Positions 46,081 through 55,702 of a stretch of DNA of 64,000 nt are shown here, one piece after another. The translations under genes were made by a program, and so were the position numbers. The notes under the pieces were generated by a model. It searched no databases. It was not told where the DNA came from and saw only the letters and a program-made list of their open reading frames with translations. Within the stretch, counting starts at the first letter, position 1; every line of letters starts with the position of its first letter. The DNA comes from Bacillus sp. ISL-34 (GTDB taxonomy: Bacteria > Bacillota > Bacilli > Bacillales > DSM-1321). The stretch covers positions 396,389 through 460,388 of the forward strand of contig NZ_JAGGQJ010000004.1 of the NCBI RefSeq assembly GCF_018613325.1, read 5' to 3'.

Positions 46081-46127
46081 AAGGAGAGAGGAATACGGCA
46101 GATCCAGCCGTTTTTCTTCTCTCCTTA
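46081..46127. terminator. Large hairpin downstream of putR
   Basis: AAGGAGAGAGGAATACGGC pairs with GCCGTTTTTCTTCTCTCCTT, about 18 pairs with small mismatches, around a seven-base loop. It probably terminates transcription from the minus-strand putR gene, which ends 39 bp away. Confidence 0.6.
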
Positions 46128-46165
46128 GCTTATTGAATTTCACGAACTCAAAAACCGGATGCTCT

Positions 46166-47386
46166 TTAAGATCTCTGCTTTATAAGCTGTAAATCGATGT
46201 ATAGTTGCATTCTCGAATGAAAGTTATCAAAATCGATTGAGGTGAGATCGGTTATTTGATTCAATCTATATTTCAATGTGTTGGTATGAATGTATAGCTG
46301 TTCAGCTGTCGGTTTGATCCGGCAATTGTTCAACAGATATATTTCCAGTGTTTGAAGGAGTTTGGTTTGGCTTTCCTGGTCCTTCTTTTGAAGAATTTCT
46401 AAATCCATATTGAAATAATTCGTTTTAGCATGATGGTTGGAGATCATTTCGAGGTAACGGAAAATCCCAAGCTTGCTATATTGAAAGGGAAGCTGTTCAG
46501 GTTTGCCGATGAACTTGGCTGCATTGATCACTTCCAGGGCTTCGAGATAGGATTTTCTTAATTGAAGAATCGAAGAATACTCATTTCCGATTCCCGGGAA
46601 TACCTTTTTATCATTGAATTGGGAAAGAACGGTGTTCGTTAAATCATTGGCGCTATCGGTAAGCAGGTCTTTCCCTTTTCCGTTGCTGCCAATCAAGACG
46701 ATGATCTTCAATTGGTTTGTGAATACATGGGTAAAATGATTCAAGGCATTGGCGAATAGACTGACTGTATCCGCTAATTCATCGAAATGTTCCGCATCGG
46801 ATTGAGCGATGGTAAAGACATTGACAAGGAAGGTTTCCGGAATGAGAAGACTCATATTGGCGGCTTCCCATTTTATTTGGTTTTCCGTTTGATAGACTTC
46901 GTCAATGACCTTTTGATAAAATTCATTTTTTTCTTCATCTTTTTTCATGTTTATCTGTTTTTTCTGATAAAGGAGCTTGCCGATATGATGGGAAACTTCA
47001 TGTAAAAATTCCAAATCGGATTCAGACATCATTTCCGTTTCTTGGACCCAAATGAATCCGAAGACCTGTCCTTTGTGAACGGCGCTTACAACGACTCTTT
47101 GATTTAAACCGATTTCCTCGATTTGTTTCACCCTAAATGGATGCTCCACCGTTTTAAGCTGTTCGACAATGCCCTCATCCATGAATTTCTCCAAAATTGG
47201 AATCGGCCAATGCTTTGTGAAGATAGTTTGCCGATTGGCTTGGTCGAAGTGTTCGATATAATATGAACTATATGCCAGCAATAAAAATTGGTCATTTTCG
47301 ATGACGACTGGTTTTTTTAAATAAGTGCTGACCATATCCGTTATATCGTTGATGTTTGTGAGAGTCAGGATTTTTTCTAATGACAT
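46166..47386 (-). CDS. putR: PucR-family regulator of proline use (PutR)
   Basis: A 406-residue activator with a sensory N-terminal part and the C-terminal PucR helix-turn-helix (LLNNCRIKPTAEQLYIHTNT then LKYRLNQITDL). B. subtilis PutR (YcgP, 412 residues) activates putBCP in response to proline, and here the gene is the last of the same order putB-putC-putP-putR. ATG 47386 is chosen because AGGGGG lies six bases upstream. A hairpin between putP and putR suggests it also has its own expression. Confidence 0.88.
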   Translation of the reverse strand: MSLEKILTLTNINDITDMVSTYLKKPVVIENDQFLLLAYSSYYIEHFDQANRQTIFTKHWPIPILEKFMDEGIVEQLKTVEHPFRVKQIEEIGLNQRVVVSAVHKGQVFGFIWVQETEMMSESDLEFLHEVSHHIGKLLYQKKQINMKKDEEKNEFYQKVIDEVYQTENQIKWEAANMSLLIPETFLVNVFTIAQSDAEHFDELADTVSLFANALNHFTHVFTNQLKIIVLIGSNGKGKDLLTDSANDLTNTVLSQFNDKKVFPGIGNEYSSILQLRKSYLEALEVINAAKFIGKPEQLPFQYSKLGIFRYLEMISNHHAKTNYFNMDLEILQKKDQESQTKLLQTLEIYLLNNCRIKPTAEQLYIHTNTLKYRLNQITDLTSIDFDNFHSRMQLYIDLQLIKQRS

Positions 47387-47476
47387 ATATGGCCCCCTGT
47401 TATTTTTTGAAGTGTATGACAACTTAGTTTAATAATACTTTTAAACGGATGATGTGTATAGGGGCAAGCACAAAGA

Positions 47477-47509
47477 AGGAACGGTATATGAAAAAATACC
47501 GTTCCTTTT
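47477..47509 (-). terminator. putP terminator
   Basis: AAGGAACGGTAT and ATACCGTTCCTT form a perfect 12-bp stem between putP and putR on the minus strand. The T run after it is short, so it may attenuate rather than stop transcription. Confidence 0.7.
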
Positions 47510-47519
47510 AGGGGATTTA

Positions 47520-48986
47520 TTATTGTTTTAATGTTCTTTCGAATTCCTCGAATTTCTCTTCTACTTCTTTTGATGGTTTGGCTGTAAGAAGACTGACCAC
47601 GATGATGGCAACCAAGCTAGCGCCAAAACCAGGGATCATTTCATAAAGCGTATCGGATAATCCTGCCATAGACCAGAAAATGACAGTAGCGGCACCAACG
47701 ACCATTCCTGCTAATGCACCCCATCTTGTCATGCGTTTCCAGCAGAGGCTTAGTAAGACCAATGGACCGAATGAAGAACCGAATCCAGCCCAAGCATACC
47801 CGACAAGTCCAAGAATCGTGTCATTCTGCTCCCAAGATAGGATCAGCGCGATGATCGAAATGATCAGTACGGAAAGTCTGCCTAGGAAGACAAGCTCTTT
47901 ATCTGAAGCGGAACGACGGAAGAAGGTTTTGTATATATCCTCGGTTAAAGAGCTGGCTGTAACCAACAACTGCGAAGAAATCGTGCTCATTACGGCTGCT
48001 AGTATTGCTGAAATCAAGAAACCAGTAATGAATGGGTGGAATAGTATTTCCCCTAACTCTATGAAAATCGTTTCAGGATCAGCTAACTTCAGGTTGTTCT
48101 GAGAAAAATAGGTGATTCCGATAAATCCAGTCAGCATGGCACCGATACTGGAGAAAATCATCCAGCCCATCCCGATATTACGGGCTTTCTTGATTTCCTT
48201 AACAGAACTGATCGCCATAAAGCGGACGATGATATGCGGCTGTCCGAAGTAACCCAGTCCCCATGCAAACAATGAGATGATTCCTAAAAAGCTCGTCCCT
48301 GTAAAAATATTCAATAGAGCTGGATCAATGGAACGTGGTGTGTCGATCGAAGGACCGAAACCGCCCACATGGATAAGCGTGACGATCGGTACAAGGATCA
48401 AGGCAACGAACATGATGATTCCTTGAACAAAGTCTGTCCAGCTTACTGCCAGGAATCCGCCGAATAAAGTATAGGCGACGACGACACCTGTCAAGATCCA
48501 TAGACCTGAGTGGTAATCAAGGCCAAATGTACTTTGGAATAAGACTCCGCCGGATACCATTCCGGAAGAAACGTAAAAGGTGAAGAATATCAGGATAACC
48601 AAAGCCGAAATGAGCCTTAAGATCCGTGAGCCTTCGCCAAAACGATTTTCCAGGAAAGCAGGGATCGTAATGGAGTTATTGGCGACTTCCGTATAGGTCC
48701 TTAGTCTTGGTGCAACATACAGCCAATTCGCATAGGCTCCTAACGTGAGACCGATTACGATCCAGATGGAACTTAGTCCTGTTGCGAACATGGCACCAGG
48801 CATACCCATTAAAAGCCAACCGCTCATATCCGCAGCACCGGCGCTTAATGCAGTGACAGCAGGACCAAGGCCCCGGTCGCCCAGCATATAATCATTTAAA
48901 TTGGAAGTTTTTTTGTAAGCGAAGTAACCAATCAAAAGCATGCCAGCCATGTAAATGCTGATTGAAATTATTAATGCGTAATCCAT
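47520..48986 (-). CDS. putP: Sodium/proline symporter
   Basis: A 488-residue, thirteen-helix SSS-family transporter importing proline with sodium. Landmarks are GAADMSGWLLMGMPGAMFAT in helix 2, GLGYFGQPHIIVRFMA (the family signature region), and AAVMSTISSQLLVTASSLTE, which contains the Na-binding Ser/Thr residues. It matches B. subtilis PutP (YcgO) in length and place. The start follows GGGAGCC. Together with putB and putC it supplies proline catabolism. Confidence 0.95.
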   Translation of the reverse strand: MDYALIISISIYMAGMLLIGYFAYKKTSNLNDYMLGDRGLGPAVTALSAGAADMSGWLLMGMPGAMFATGLSSIWIVIGLTLGAYANWLYVAPRLRTYTEVANNSITIPAFLENRFGEGSRILRLISALVILIFFTFYVSSGMVSGGVLFQSTFGLDYHSGLWILTGVVVAYTLFGGFLAVSWTDFVQGIIMFVALILVPIVTLIHVGGFGPSIDTPRSIDPALLNIFTGTSFLGIISLFAWGLGYFGQPHIIVRFMAISSVKEIKKARNIGMGWMIFSSIGAMLTGFIGITYFSQNNLKLADPETIFIELGEILFHPFITGFLISAILAAVMSTISSQLLVTASSLTEDIYKTFFRRSASDKELVFLGRLSVLIISIIALILSWEQNDTILGLVGYAWAGFGSSFGPLVLLSLCWKRMTRWGALAGMVVGAATVIFWSMAGLSDTLYEMIPGFGASLVAIIVVSLLTAKPSKEVEEKFEEFERTLKQ

Positions 48987-49031
48987 AAAAGGCTCCCTTC
49001 AGGTTGAAATTTATAATTTTTTGTTTTAAAA

Positions 49032-49060
49032 GAGGAAGCAACCTATTTGTCACTTCCTCC
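49032..49060 (-). terminator. Hairpin between putC and putP (distal)
   Basis: GAGGAAG and CTTCCTC arms followed on the minus strand by TTTTAAAAC; a likely partial terminator within the put operon. Confidence 0.55.
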
Positions 49061-49074
49061 ATTTAACCTCATTT

Positions 49075-49110
49075 TGGTTTCCGTATCCAGAATGGAAGAT
49101 ACGAAAACCA
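49075..49110 (-). terminator. Hairpin between putC and putP (proximal)
   Basis: TGGTTTTCGTATC pairs with GATACGGAAACCA (one G-T) around a ten-base loop just after the putC stop. May protect or attenuate the upstream message. Confidence 0.55.
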
Positions 49111-49135
49111 TAGGGGTTTCAAATCATCTTCATTA

Positions 49136-50677
49136 TCAGAACGTTTCGGATGTTGTTTTGGCTTGCATATGAAGCTGCAAGTAGTCCGGTCCGCCTGCCT
49201 TGGAATCGGTTCCTGACATGTTGAACCCTCCGAATGGCTGATAACCTACGATTGCACCAGTACAGCCGCGGTTGAAATACAAGTTCCCCACATGGAATTC
49301 TTCGCGTGCTTTTTCCATGTTAAGGCGGTTTGTCGTAATGACAGCCCCAGTCAAACCATATTCAGTGTTATTGGCAATCTCAAGAGCTTCGTTAAAGTCC
49401 TTCGCTTTAGTGAAGGCAACGACTGGTCCGAAGATTTCTTCTTGCATCAAGCGGGCTTGCGGATCGACATCAGCAACGATTGTCGGTTGAACGAAGTAGC
49501 CTTTAGAGCTATCTCCTTCTCCTCCAGTCAGAATGCGTCCTTCTTGGTTCCCGATTTCAATATAGCTCATGATTTTGTCAAAAGCCGCTTGATCGATAAC
49601 TGGTCCCATGAAATGATTTTCTACAGGATTACCAACTGTAAGTTGTTTTGTTAATTCAACAGCGCGATCTAAAACTTGATCGTATACATCTTCTACGATG
49701 ACAGCACGGGAACAAGCAGAACATTTTTGTCCCGAGAAGCCAAATGCAGATTTCACGATCGATTGAGCGGCCAATTCAAGATCTGCCTCTTTGTCGACGA
49801 CGATCGTATCTTTTCCGCCCATTTCAGCAATGACGCGTTTCAGCCAAATTTGGCCTTCGTTCACTTCTGAAGCACGTTTGTAAATGCGCAGACCTACATC
49901 ACGTGAACCTGTGAAGGAAATGAAACGTGTTTTAGGATGATCAACCAGGTAGTCGCCCACCTCGGCTCCGCTTCCTGGAACGAAATTCAACACACCTGCT
50001 GGAAGACCGGCTTCAAGCATCACTTCAACGAATTTCGCAGCAACGATAGGAGTAGTCGAAGCTGGTTTCAACAGGATTGTGTTACCAGTGACGATAGCGG
50101 CAACAGCTGTACCTGCCATGATTGCAAATGGGAAGTTCCAAGGAGAAATGATGATGCCTACTCCTAATGGAATGTAATCATAGCGGTTAAATTCTCCCGG
50201 ACGGCTTTGAACAGGCACACCATCTTTAAGCGTCAGCATTTGACGGGCATAGAATTCAAGGAAATCGATCGCTTCCGCTGTATCCGCATCAGCCTCATTC
50301 CAAGGTTTTCCCGCTTCTTTCGTCAATAACGCAGAGAATTCATGCTTGCGTCTGCGAATGATGGCAGCCGCTTTGAACAAAACGTCAGCACGGATTTCCG
50401 GCTTCACTTTTTTCCAGCTTTCAAAAGCGGTAACAGCTTCCTGCATGGCTTTTTCAGCATGATCCCTGTTCGCTTTCGATACTCGGCCGATGACCTCTTG
50501 CTTATCTGCAGGGTTATATGAAACGATTTTCTCATCCGTCGTCACTTTCTCTGCCCCGATATAAAGCGGGTAGTCTTGCCCTAAGTAGCCCTCAACAGTT
50601 TGAAGTGCTTCCTGATATGCTTTTTTGTTTTCCTCGTTTGTAAAATCAACAAATGGTTCGTGTTTATATGAAATCAT
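49136..50677 (-). CDS. putC: L-glutamate gamma-semialdehyde dehydrogenase (1-pyrroline-5-carboxylate dehydrogenase)
   Basis: A 513-residue aldehyde dehydrogenase that converts glutamate semialdehyde to glutamate with NAD. The ALDH landmarks are present: [20 protein letters not shown], the general-base Glu in [13 protein letters not shown], and the catalytic Cys in [12 protein letters not shown]. The N-terminal [20 protein letters not shown] is typical of RocA/PutC. Assigned as PutC rather than RocA by context with putB and putP. The start follows AAAAGGTGTG. Confidence 0.95.
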   Translation of the reverse strand: MISYKHEPFVDFTNEENKKAYQEALQTVEGYLGQDYPLYIGAEKVTTDEKIVSYNPADKQEVIGRVSKANRDHAEKAMQEAVTAFESWKKVKPEIRADVLFKAAAIIRRRKHEFSALLTKEAGKPWNEADADTAEAIDFLEFYARQMLTLKDGVPVQSRPGEFNRYDYIPLGVGIIISPWNFPFAIMAGTAVAAIVTGNTILLKPASTTPIVAAKFVEVMLEAGLPAGVLNFVPGSGAEVGDYLVDHPKTRFISFTGSRDVGLRIYKRASEVNEGQIWLKRVIAEMGGKDTIVVDKEADLELAAQSIVKSAFGFSGQKCSACSRAVIVEDVYDQVLDRAVELTKQLTVGNPVENHFMGPVIDQAAFDKIMSYIEIGNQEGRILTGGEGDSSKGYFVQPTIVADVDPQARLMQEEIFGPVVAFTKAKDFNEALEIANNTEYGLTGAVITTNRLNMEKAREEFHVGNLYFNRGCTGAIVGYQPFGGFNMSGTDSKAGGPDYLQLHMQAKTTSETF

Positions 50678-50734
50678 TGATAATCACACCTTTTAATAGA
50701 TTTTTTGTAGCAATTAATAATGTTGAATGTATAT

Positions 50735-51652
50735 TTAGCTTCTGACCATCCCTTTGAAGGCAAAGGCAATATTGGATGGCCTTTCTGCAAGCCTTCTCAT
50801 GAAGTATCCATACCAATCCAGACCATATGGTACATAGACGCGCATTTTGTAACCTTGCTTGACCAATTCGTATTGAGTTTTGTTTCTCATGCCATAAAGC
50901 ATTTGAAATTCGAATTGTGTATTTGGGATGTCAAACTTCTTAGCCAGCTCTTTTGTATATTCGATGATATTGTCATCATGTGAGGCAATGGCCGTATAAT
51001 TTCCGTTAAGAAGACTTTGCTTAATCAACTTTTTATAGTTTTCATCTACATCATTCTTTTCGGGAAAAGCCACCTCGGGAGATTCCTTGTAGGCACCCTT
51101 TACGAGACGCAGGAATGGCTTATATTGGGCAAGGTCCTCCAAATCTTTCTCTGTGCGGAATAAATATGCTTGTAGAACAGTACTTATGCAGCTGTATTTT
51201 TCTTTGAAATGTCTAAAGATATCGATTGTTGCCTGACAGCGAACTTCATCTTCCATATCGATCGTGACCATGACTTTATGTTTTTCGGCTGTATCAAGAA
51301 TTTTCGTCATGTTCTCTATGACGAGTTTATGATCGATATCAAGTCCCAAAGAAGTCATCTTCAGAGAAACCTGTGAATCAAGTTTTTCCCTGCTGATCAT
51401 TTCGATGGTTTCGATGCATTCTGCCGTCCGTTCCTGAGTCACTTCCTTAGAATCAACGAATTCCCCAAGATGGTCGACTGTAACCGACAAGCCGCTATTA
51501 TTAAGTTGTTTAATGAATTTAATGGAACTTTGGAAATCAGTTCCCCCAATGATCTTTCCAGCAGCAAAACTTCCTCCGCTTTTTTTAGCAATATTATTAA
51601 GCAGATTATTTTTAGATAAAAATAGGAAAAAGTCCCTTGTAATGGCTTCCAT
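50735..51652 (-). CDS. putB: Proline dehydrogenase
   Basis: A 305-residue FAD-dependent TIM-barrel enzyme oxidising proline to pyrroline-5-carboxylate. Visible motifs are LGEFVDSKEVTQERTAECIE, RLVKGAYKESPEVAF, ASHDDNIIEYTKELA and the substrate-binding YGLDWYGYFMRRLAERPSN at the end. The length fits B. subtilis PutB (303). ATG 51652 is chosen because AGGGGGTG lies eight bases upstream; the 23-codon extension has no ribosome-binding site. It is the first gene of putB-putC-putP(-putR). Confidence 0.94.
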   Translation of the reverse strand: MEAITRDFFLFLSKNNLLNNIAKKSGGSFAAGKIIGGTDFQSSIKFIKQLNNSGLSVTVDHLGEFVDSKEVTQERTAECIETIEMISREKLDSQVSLKMTSLGLDIDHKLVIENMTKILDTAEKHKVMVTIDMEDEVRCQATIDIFRHFKEKYSCISTVLQAYLFRTEKDLEDLAQYKPFLRLVKGAYKESPEVAFPEKNDVDENYKKLIKQSLLNGNYTAIASHDDNIIEYTKELAKKFDIPNTQFEFQMLYGMRNKTQYELVKQGYKMRVYVPYGLDWYGYFMRRLAERPSNIAFAFKGMVRS

Positions 51653-51751
51653 ATAAAGCGCACCCCCTAAGAAGATGTATTTCAATAAATTAAGCTTACG
51701 ATTTTTCGACAATATTCTCAATGTTCTTAAAAAACAATAATTCTGTCTTTT

Positions 51752-51772
51752 ATTTGTCGGTTTTGGACAAAT
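51752..51772. promoter_or_regulatory. Palindrome upstream of putB, candidate PutR site
   Basis: ATTTGTC, seven bases, GACAAAT: a perfect 7-7-7 inverted repeat 100 bp before putB. Position and symmetry suit an activator site of the PucR-type PutR; the sequence has not been compared with known PutR boxes here. Confidence 0.5.
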
Positions 51773-52061
51773 GAAAAGGTTTACATTTTTTCTTGTGAGA
51801 TCGGATGAAGCGAAGGTTTATATTTTAACTTAAAGAGAAACGCTAGAAATAAAGACTTTTTCAGGCAGCGATGATGTAAAAGACAACAATGAATACGAGT
51901 AAAAGTGGCAGCTCGACCATAATCATCCAATGCGTTATAATGAACCTTATTTAACGGAATGGTTGCAATGTATGAAGAAAAAACGATTAATGAAGCTTTC
52001 AGAAGTAAAATGGGTGAAAAATCGTAATATAAGACGCATCGGAAGCCGGGGAGGATAAGGA

Positions 52062-52226
52062 ATGGATGCTGTACTTGAAGAACTCAGAGAAACATCAGGA
52101 TTGATAATAGGATTAATAATGGCCCTGATAATCATGGGGCTGATCGGTTATGCCCTTACGAATGTACATGAATCCATTGTGTCACCTGTGGTTCAGTTCA
52201 TAAAGAAAATGGTTAGTCGAAAATAG
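52062..52226 (+). CDS. Small single-helix membrane protein
   Basis: A 54-residue protein that starts MDAVLEELRETSGLIIGLIM and continues ALIIMGLIGYALTNVHESIV. Residues 14-36 form a hydrophobic helix; both ends are polar, with a basic C-terminus (KKMVSRK). GGGGAGGATAAGG lies just before ATG 52062, and a very strong terminator follows about 120 bp later. No family recognised. The 400-bp gap before it, 51653-52061, holds only the putB promoter region and one isolated match to the glpD-leader repeat. Confidence 0.6.
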   Translation: MDAVLEELRETSGLIIGLIMALIIMGLIGYALTNVHESIVSPVVQFIKKMVSRK

Positions 52227-52350
52227 CTGAAGCGGAATACATAACCCTTTGTCCTTAATCGATAACAAGCCCTATTTATAGAAATCCCTGCAGGGTTTGT
52301 CTAAAAGGGACAAAAGAACCGCAAGCTATAAGCATATTATCCGAAAATGA

Positions 52351-52390
52351 TGAAAATCCCCCGCTTCTAATGGAAGGCGGGGGATTTTCA
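52351..52390. terminator. Strong bidirectional terminator
   Basis: TGAAAATCCCCCGC and GCGGGGGATTTTCA, a perfect 14-bp stem with a 12-base loop, between the small membrane protein and mtnD. Confidence 0.85.
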
Positions 52391-52511
52391 TGTGTTCAAA
52401 GAACAAGAAAAAAACCTTGCTGCACAAGGTTTATAAGTATTACCGTTGGCCTCTGTTGTTTAAGATCCCATCATGAATCATTGGCTTTTAGATTAAACGA
52501 TAGACCAGTTT

Positions 52512-53048
52512 CTATTCCGACTTGAAGTCCGGATCATCATAATGGTGGGCAACCCAGCCTGAAGCATCAATAAACAAACGAACGGCCACTACTTGACGGT
52601 TTTCCAATAAAGTAAAGAAGTGGGGGATGTTGACGGGAACAGAAATCACATCTCCAGCAGATAATTCTACGTCGAAATAACCAGAGTCACCCTTGATAGT
52701 AAAGATGCCATTTCCTGCAGTGATGGCACGAACTTCATCTTCGGTATGAACATGTACCTGTTCAAATTTCTTTAGAAGCTCGTCTAAATTAGGAGTGGCA
52801 TCGGATAATGCAACAATATCCCATTCTTTATAGCCGCGTCGATTTGCAAGGGATCTAATTTCCGCATCAAAGACGTTAAGGATTTCTTCTTTTTTCTCGT
52901 CAGAAAGTATAAATTCATCACAAAGATGCTCGGGTAATTTTTTCATATCCCAATGTTCGTAAAGGACTCCTTGTTCATCCAAAAATCTTTTAACCTCTTG
53001 TTCTTGTTTTAATCTTCTATTGGTATTACGCATTCGAATCGTTGCCAT
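52512..53048 (-). CDS. mtnD: Acireductone dioxygenase
   Basis: A 178-residue cupin that cleaves 1,2-dihydroxy-5-(methylthio)pentene-3-one with oxygen, giving formate and the keto-acid precursor of methionine. Metal ligands are visible in VHVHTEDEVRAI (His-x-His and Glu) and in VNIPHFFTL (fourth ligand His). The start follows AAAGGAGAA. It is the last gene of mtnWXBD, 25 bp after mtnB. Confidence 0.95.
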   Translation of the reverse strand: MATIRMRNTNRRLKQEQEVKRFLDEQGVLYEHWDMKKLPEHLCDEFILSDEKKEEILNVFDAEIRSLANRRGYKEWDIVALSDATPNLDELLKKFEQVHVHTEDEVRAITAGNGIFTIKGDSGYFDVELSAGDVISVPVNIPHFFTLLENRQVVAVRLFIDASGWVAHHYDDPDFKSE

Positions 53049-53073
53049 AGTAAAATTCTCCTTTTTGAAAATT

Positions 53074-53751
53074 TTATAAAGTTTGTTTGAAATTTTTCAG
53101 AAAAAACATTTTAATTTGATATTCAAATAGAAATTCAAATGCCTCTAAATGACGCTTAGCAGTAAAGTCACTATCTCCCCATACATAGATTCCATGGTTG
53201 CGGATTAATACACCTGGTACCCCGGGTTGAATAACTCTGCCGATTTCTTCTGCTAATTTAGGAATGGAAGCATAGTTTTCTACAATTGGAACTGTTATGG
53301 AAGAATCTTCTTTCCATATATCAAATGCTTTAATGATTTCATGTTTCGTGAAGGTAACTTTTCCTTGATCACCATAAAGATCTGAAATGAGATTATTGTA
53401 AATAGTGTGGACATGGAAAACTGCTTCACAATTAGGGATTAATTGATAAATGGCAGTATGAATCAAGGTCTCGGCAGAAGGTTTTAAGTTGGTAGGAAAC
53501 ACAAGATTCCCATGCGAATTAACTAAAATAAAATCTTCTGGAGTATCAATCGATTTGTCTTTTCCGCTAGTTGTTATTGCGATAATAGGCTGATCAGGCT
53601 CTAACGAAGAGTTTTTTACACGAATGGACAGGTTCCCGCTGGTTGCTGGAAACCAGCCTCTTTCCGAAAGGCTTCCTTTAATGGTTTGTAATGATTTAAA
53701 GGCCTTTTCGATTGCTTCGAGATTAATTTTTTCAAAATCATTTTTAGTTAT
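53074..53751 (-). CDS. mtnB: Methylthioribulose-1-phosphate dehydratase with ATA start
   Basis: A 225-residue class II aldolase-like dehydratase. The active site reads FHVHTIYNNLISDLYG (zinc His-x-His) and a later zinc His in RNHGIYVWG. The conserved N-terminal GSLSERGWFPATSGNLSIRV lies upstream of the first in-frame ATG (53502), so the gene must begin earlier. The frame opens after a TGA at 53763 and the only plausible initiation codon is ATA at 53751 (reading ITKNDFEKI), seven bases after GTGAGGTG. The start is thus either a rare AUA codon or a mutated ATG. Confidence 0.85.
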   Translation of the reverse strand: MTKNDFEKINLEAIEKAFKSLQTIKGSLSERGWFPATSGNLSIRVKNSSLEPDQPIIAITTSGKDKSIDTPEDFILVNSHGNLVFPTNLKPSAETLIHTAIYQLIPNCEAVFHVHTIYNNLISDLYGDQGKVTFTKHEIIKAFDIWKEDSSITVPIVENYASIPKLAEEIGRVIQPGVPGVLIRNHGIYVWGDSDFTAKRHLEAFEFLFEYQIKMFFLKNFKQTL

Positions 53752-53762
53752 GGGTCTTCACC

Positions 53763-54431
53763 TCACTTATTGGTAATTTGGTTTAAAATTTTTATCACAT
53801 CAAAAAAGGAGTCAAATTCTTTATAAGGAAGAGAATGCTCTTTACATTTTTGTAAAAGAAAATCTCGTGCAATAACAAGTTCAGCCAATTTGGCAATTGC
53901 CAAATCCGTGATACTATCTCCAATTACAACTTTCATATAATCGTTAGTTGAAAGCGAACGAAGAATAGAAGGTTTACACATTCCACAGTCTTTGTTGCAG
54001 TTTGAATCACAAGAAAAGGGCCATAGGATTTTGATTTGTTTGTCATTAAAATCACTGCCATTGCAATAGATATCATTTTGGGGGATAGGGTAACGCGATA
54101 AAATAGGGAGAACGAAAAAATCAATTCCTCCACTAGTAATCAGAAGGCGGATATTGTTATCCTGGCAATATTGAATAAATTCATTAAAACCTGGTCTAAT
54201 CTCAGCTTGTTCTATAGCATAATCAATGATTTCTTTTCGAAATGATGAAGGTAATAATGAAAACATGCGTCCTACTCCTTCTCGGACACTAATTCGTTGA
54301 GCCAAAATATCATTCTTGACTCTTTCCCAGCCAGGAGGATTAAAGTGCTTCATAATATTGATGATGTTGTCATTTTTCGTGATTGTTCCATCAAAATCGC
54401 AAAAAATGACAATTTTTTTGAAAGAACCCAC
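53763..54431 (-). CDS. mtnX: 2-hydroxy-3-keto-5-methylthiopentenyl-1-phosphate phosphatase
   Basis: A 222-residue HAD-superfamily phosphatase that works after MtnW in the Bacillus branch of methionine salvage. Motif I is IFCDFDGTITKNDN (nucleophile Asp), motif II LLITSGGIDFFV, and motif III/IV VVIGDSITDLAIAKLAE. Cys-rich CDSNCNKDCGMCKP matches the family cap insertion. GTG 54431 is chosen: it sits two bases after the mtnW stop with GGGGTG upstream, and gives the usual N-terminus. Its TGA stop overlaps mtnB's Shine-Dalgarno, so translation is probably coupled. Confidence 0.92.
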   Translation of the reverse strand: MGSFKKIVIFCDFDGTITKNDNIINIMKHFNPPGWERVKNDILAQRISVREGVGRMFSLLPSSFRKEIIDYAIEQAEIRPGFNEFIQYCQDNNIRLLITSGGIDFFVLPILSRYPIPQNDIYCNGSDFNDKQIKILWPFSCDSNCNKDCGMCKPSILRSLSTNDYMKVVIGDSITDLAIAKLAELVIARDFLLQKCKEHSLPYKEFDSFFDVIKILNQITNK

Positions 54432-54433
54432 TA

Positions 54434-55660
54434 TTATAATGCACCCCATTTTTTAAGAGCCGAACGAAGTGCAGGAGAATCTTCTGCTGCTTCCTTCAGT
54501 GAAAGACCTGAAACGACTGCTTGAATGGCATCGTTAAATGCTATTCCTCCGGCTGTAGTGCCCTGAGGGTGCCCGTGAATTCCTCCACCGGCATTGATAA
54601 TGAAATCTTTACCAAGATCGCGGTATAGTGTTGGAGTAAGACCAGGATGAATTCCTGCAGAAGGTGTTGGAAAAGCTGGGTTATGGATGTTGTTTGGGCA
54701 TCTTAGTTCTTTTGCTACATTGAAAGATTCATTTTTAGGCATCGCTACAGAACCGTAAGGAGAGGGATAGAGAACAATGTCGGCACCTGATAAACGCATT
54801 AATTTACCTAGAAGCAAAGGAGCGGAAAGACCATAGTAAGGGGATGGATAAAATGAACCTGTAAATGCAGGGTGAGCTATAATGGGGATGTTTATATCAG
54901 GATCTGCAGATATTCGGTGAAGGATATCAAATCCATATGGAGCCACATTCAGCAACAAGCAAGTTGCTCCTGCGTTACATAAATGTTTTGCTTGTTCAAC
55001 TAGTTGAGTAACCGGTCCGGTTAGGTTAACTGCATAAAGTACTTTTTTTCCGTTTTTTTCTTTTTGGTATTGGTTACGTTTCTCAAAAGCACTTATTCGT
55101 TTCAAAACGGGTGCATAATCATCCCGGAAGAAAATCTCGTCATCTTTTACAAGATCAACTTGTCCTTCGATTTGGTTTTGGTATTCTATTTCTAGTTCAC
55201 GGAGTGGAAGGCCGATACATTGTTTGAAGATACTCATTAGCAATGGACGGTCGTGAACTCCCAGCAGACTTCTTATTCCATCTATTCCAAAACGCGGGCC
55301 TGGAAATTTCAAGAGAAGGGAATCCGGTAAGTGCAAATCAATTAACTTAATCTTACCGTCCATTGATAATTTACCAAACACTGTGGTGAGGATGGAAGGA
55401 ATATCCGGATTCATATTAACCAGCGGGTAACCGATTATTAATAGAGCCTTAGGTATATCATTTGAATGATGATTCAGCACTTTTACATCAATTACTTTCC
55501 CTAAATGAGGTATCATTTGTTCTTTTCTTGCCATAGGGAGATCTGTCCAAGTGCCCACAGTAAGTCCTACAGCAATTTCTTGTGCTTTTTTGTGAAAGTT
55601 AAGATTACCATGTACTAAATAGGTAGCAATAACATACTCTTGGTCGGTTGTCATAAACAT
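54434..55660 (-). CDS. mtnW: 2,3-diketo-5-methylthiopentyl-1-phosphate enolase (RuBisCO-like)
   Basis: A 408-residue RuBisCO-like protein without carboxylase activity, the Bacillus enolase of methionine salvage. It has VGTWTDLPM near the N-terminus, FPGPRFGIDGIRSLLGVHDR, and the C-terminal barrel motifs NPAFPTPSAGIHPGLTPTLY and INAGGGIHGHP. AGGAGGTGTA precedes two close in-frame ATGs (55660 and 55654); either may be used. First intact gene of the leftward mtn unit; a decayed mtnE lies upstream. Confidence 0.95.
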   Translation of the reverse strand: MFMTTDQEYVIATYLVHGNLNFHKKAQEIAVGLTVGTWTDLPMARKEQMIPHLGKVIDVKVLNHHSNDIPKALLIIGYPLVNMNPDIPSILTTVFGKLSMDGKIKLIDLHLPDSLLLKFPGPRFGIDGIRSLLGVHDRPLLMSIFKQCIGLPLRELEIEYQNQIEGQVDLVKDDEIFFRDDYAPVLKRISAFEKRNQYQKEKNGKKVLYAVNLTGPVTQLVEQAKHLCNAGATCLLLNVAPYGFDILHRISADPDINIPIIAHPAFTGSFYPSPYYGLSAPLLLGKLMRLSGADIVLYPSPYGSVAMPKNESFNVAKELRCPNNIHNPAFPTPSAGIHPGLTPTLYRDLGKDFIINAGGGIHGHPQGTTAGGIAFNDAIQAVVSGLSLKEAAEDSPALRSALKKWGAL

Positions 55661-55702
55661 TACACCTCCTGAATTTAAAGTTGTATTTAAAAGGTAGATA
55701 AT

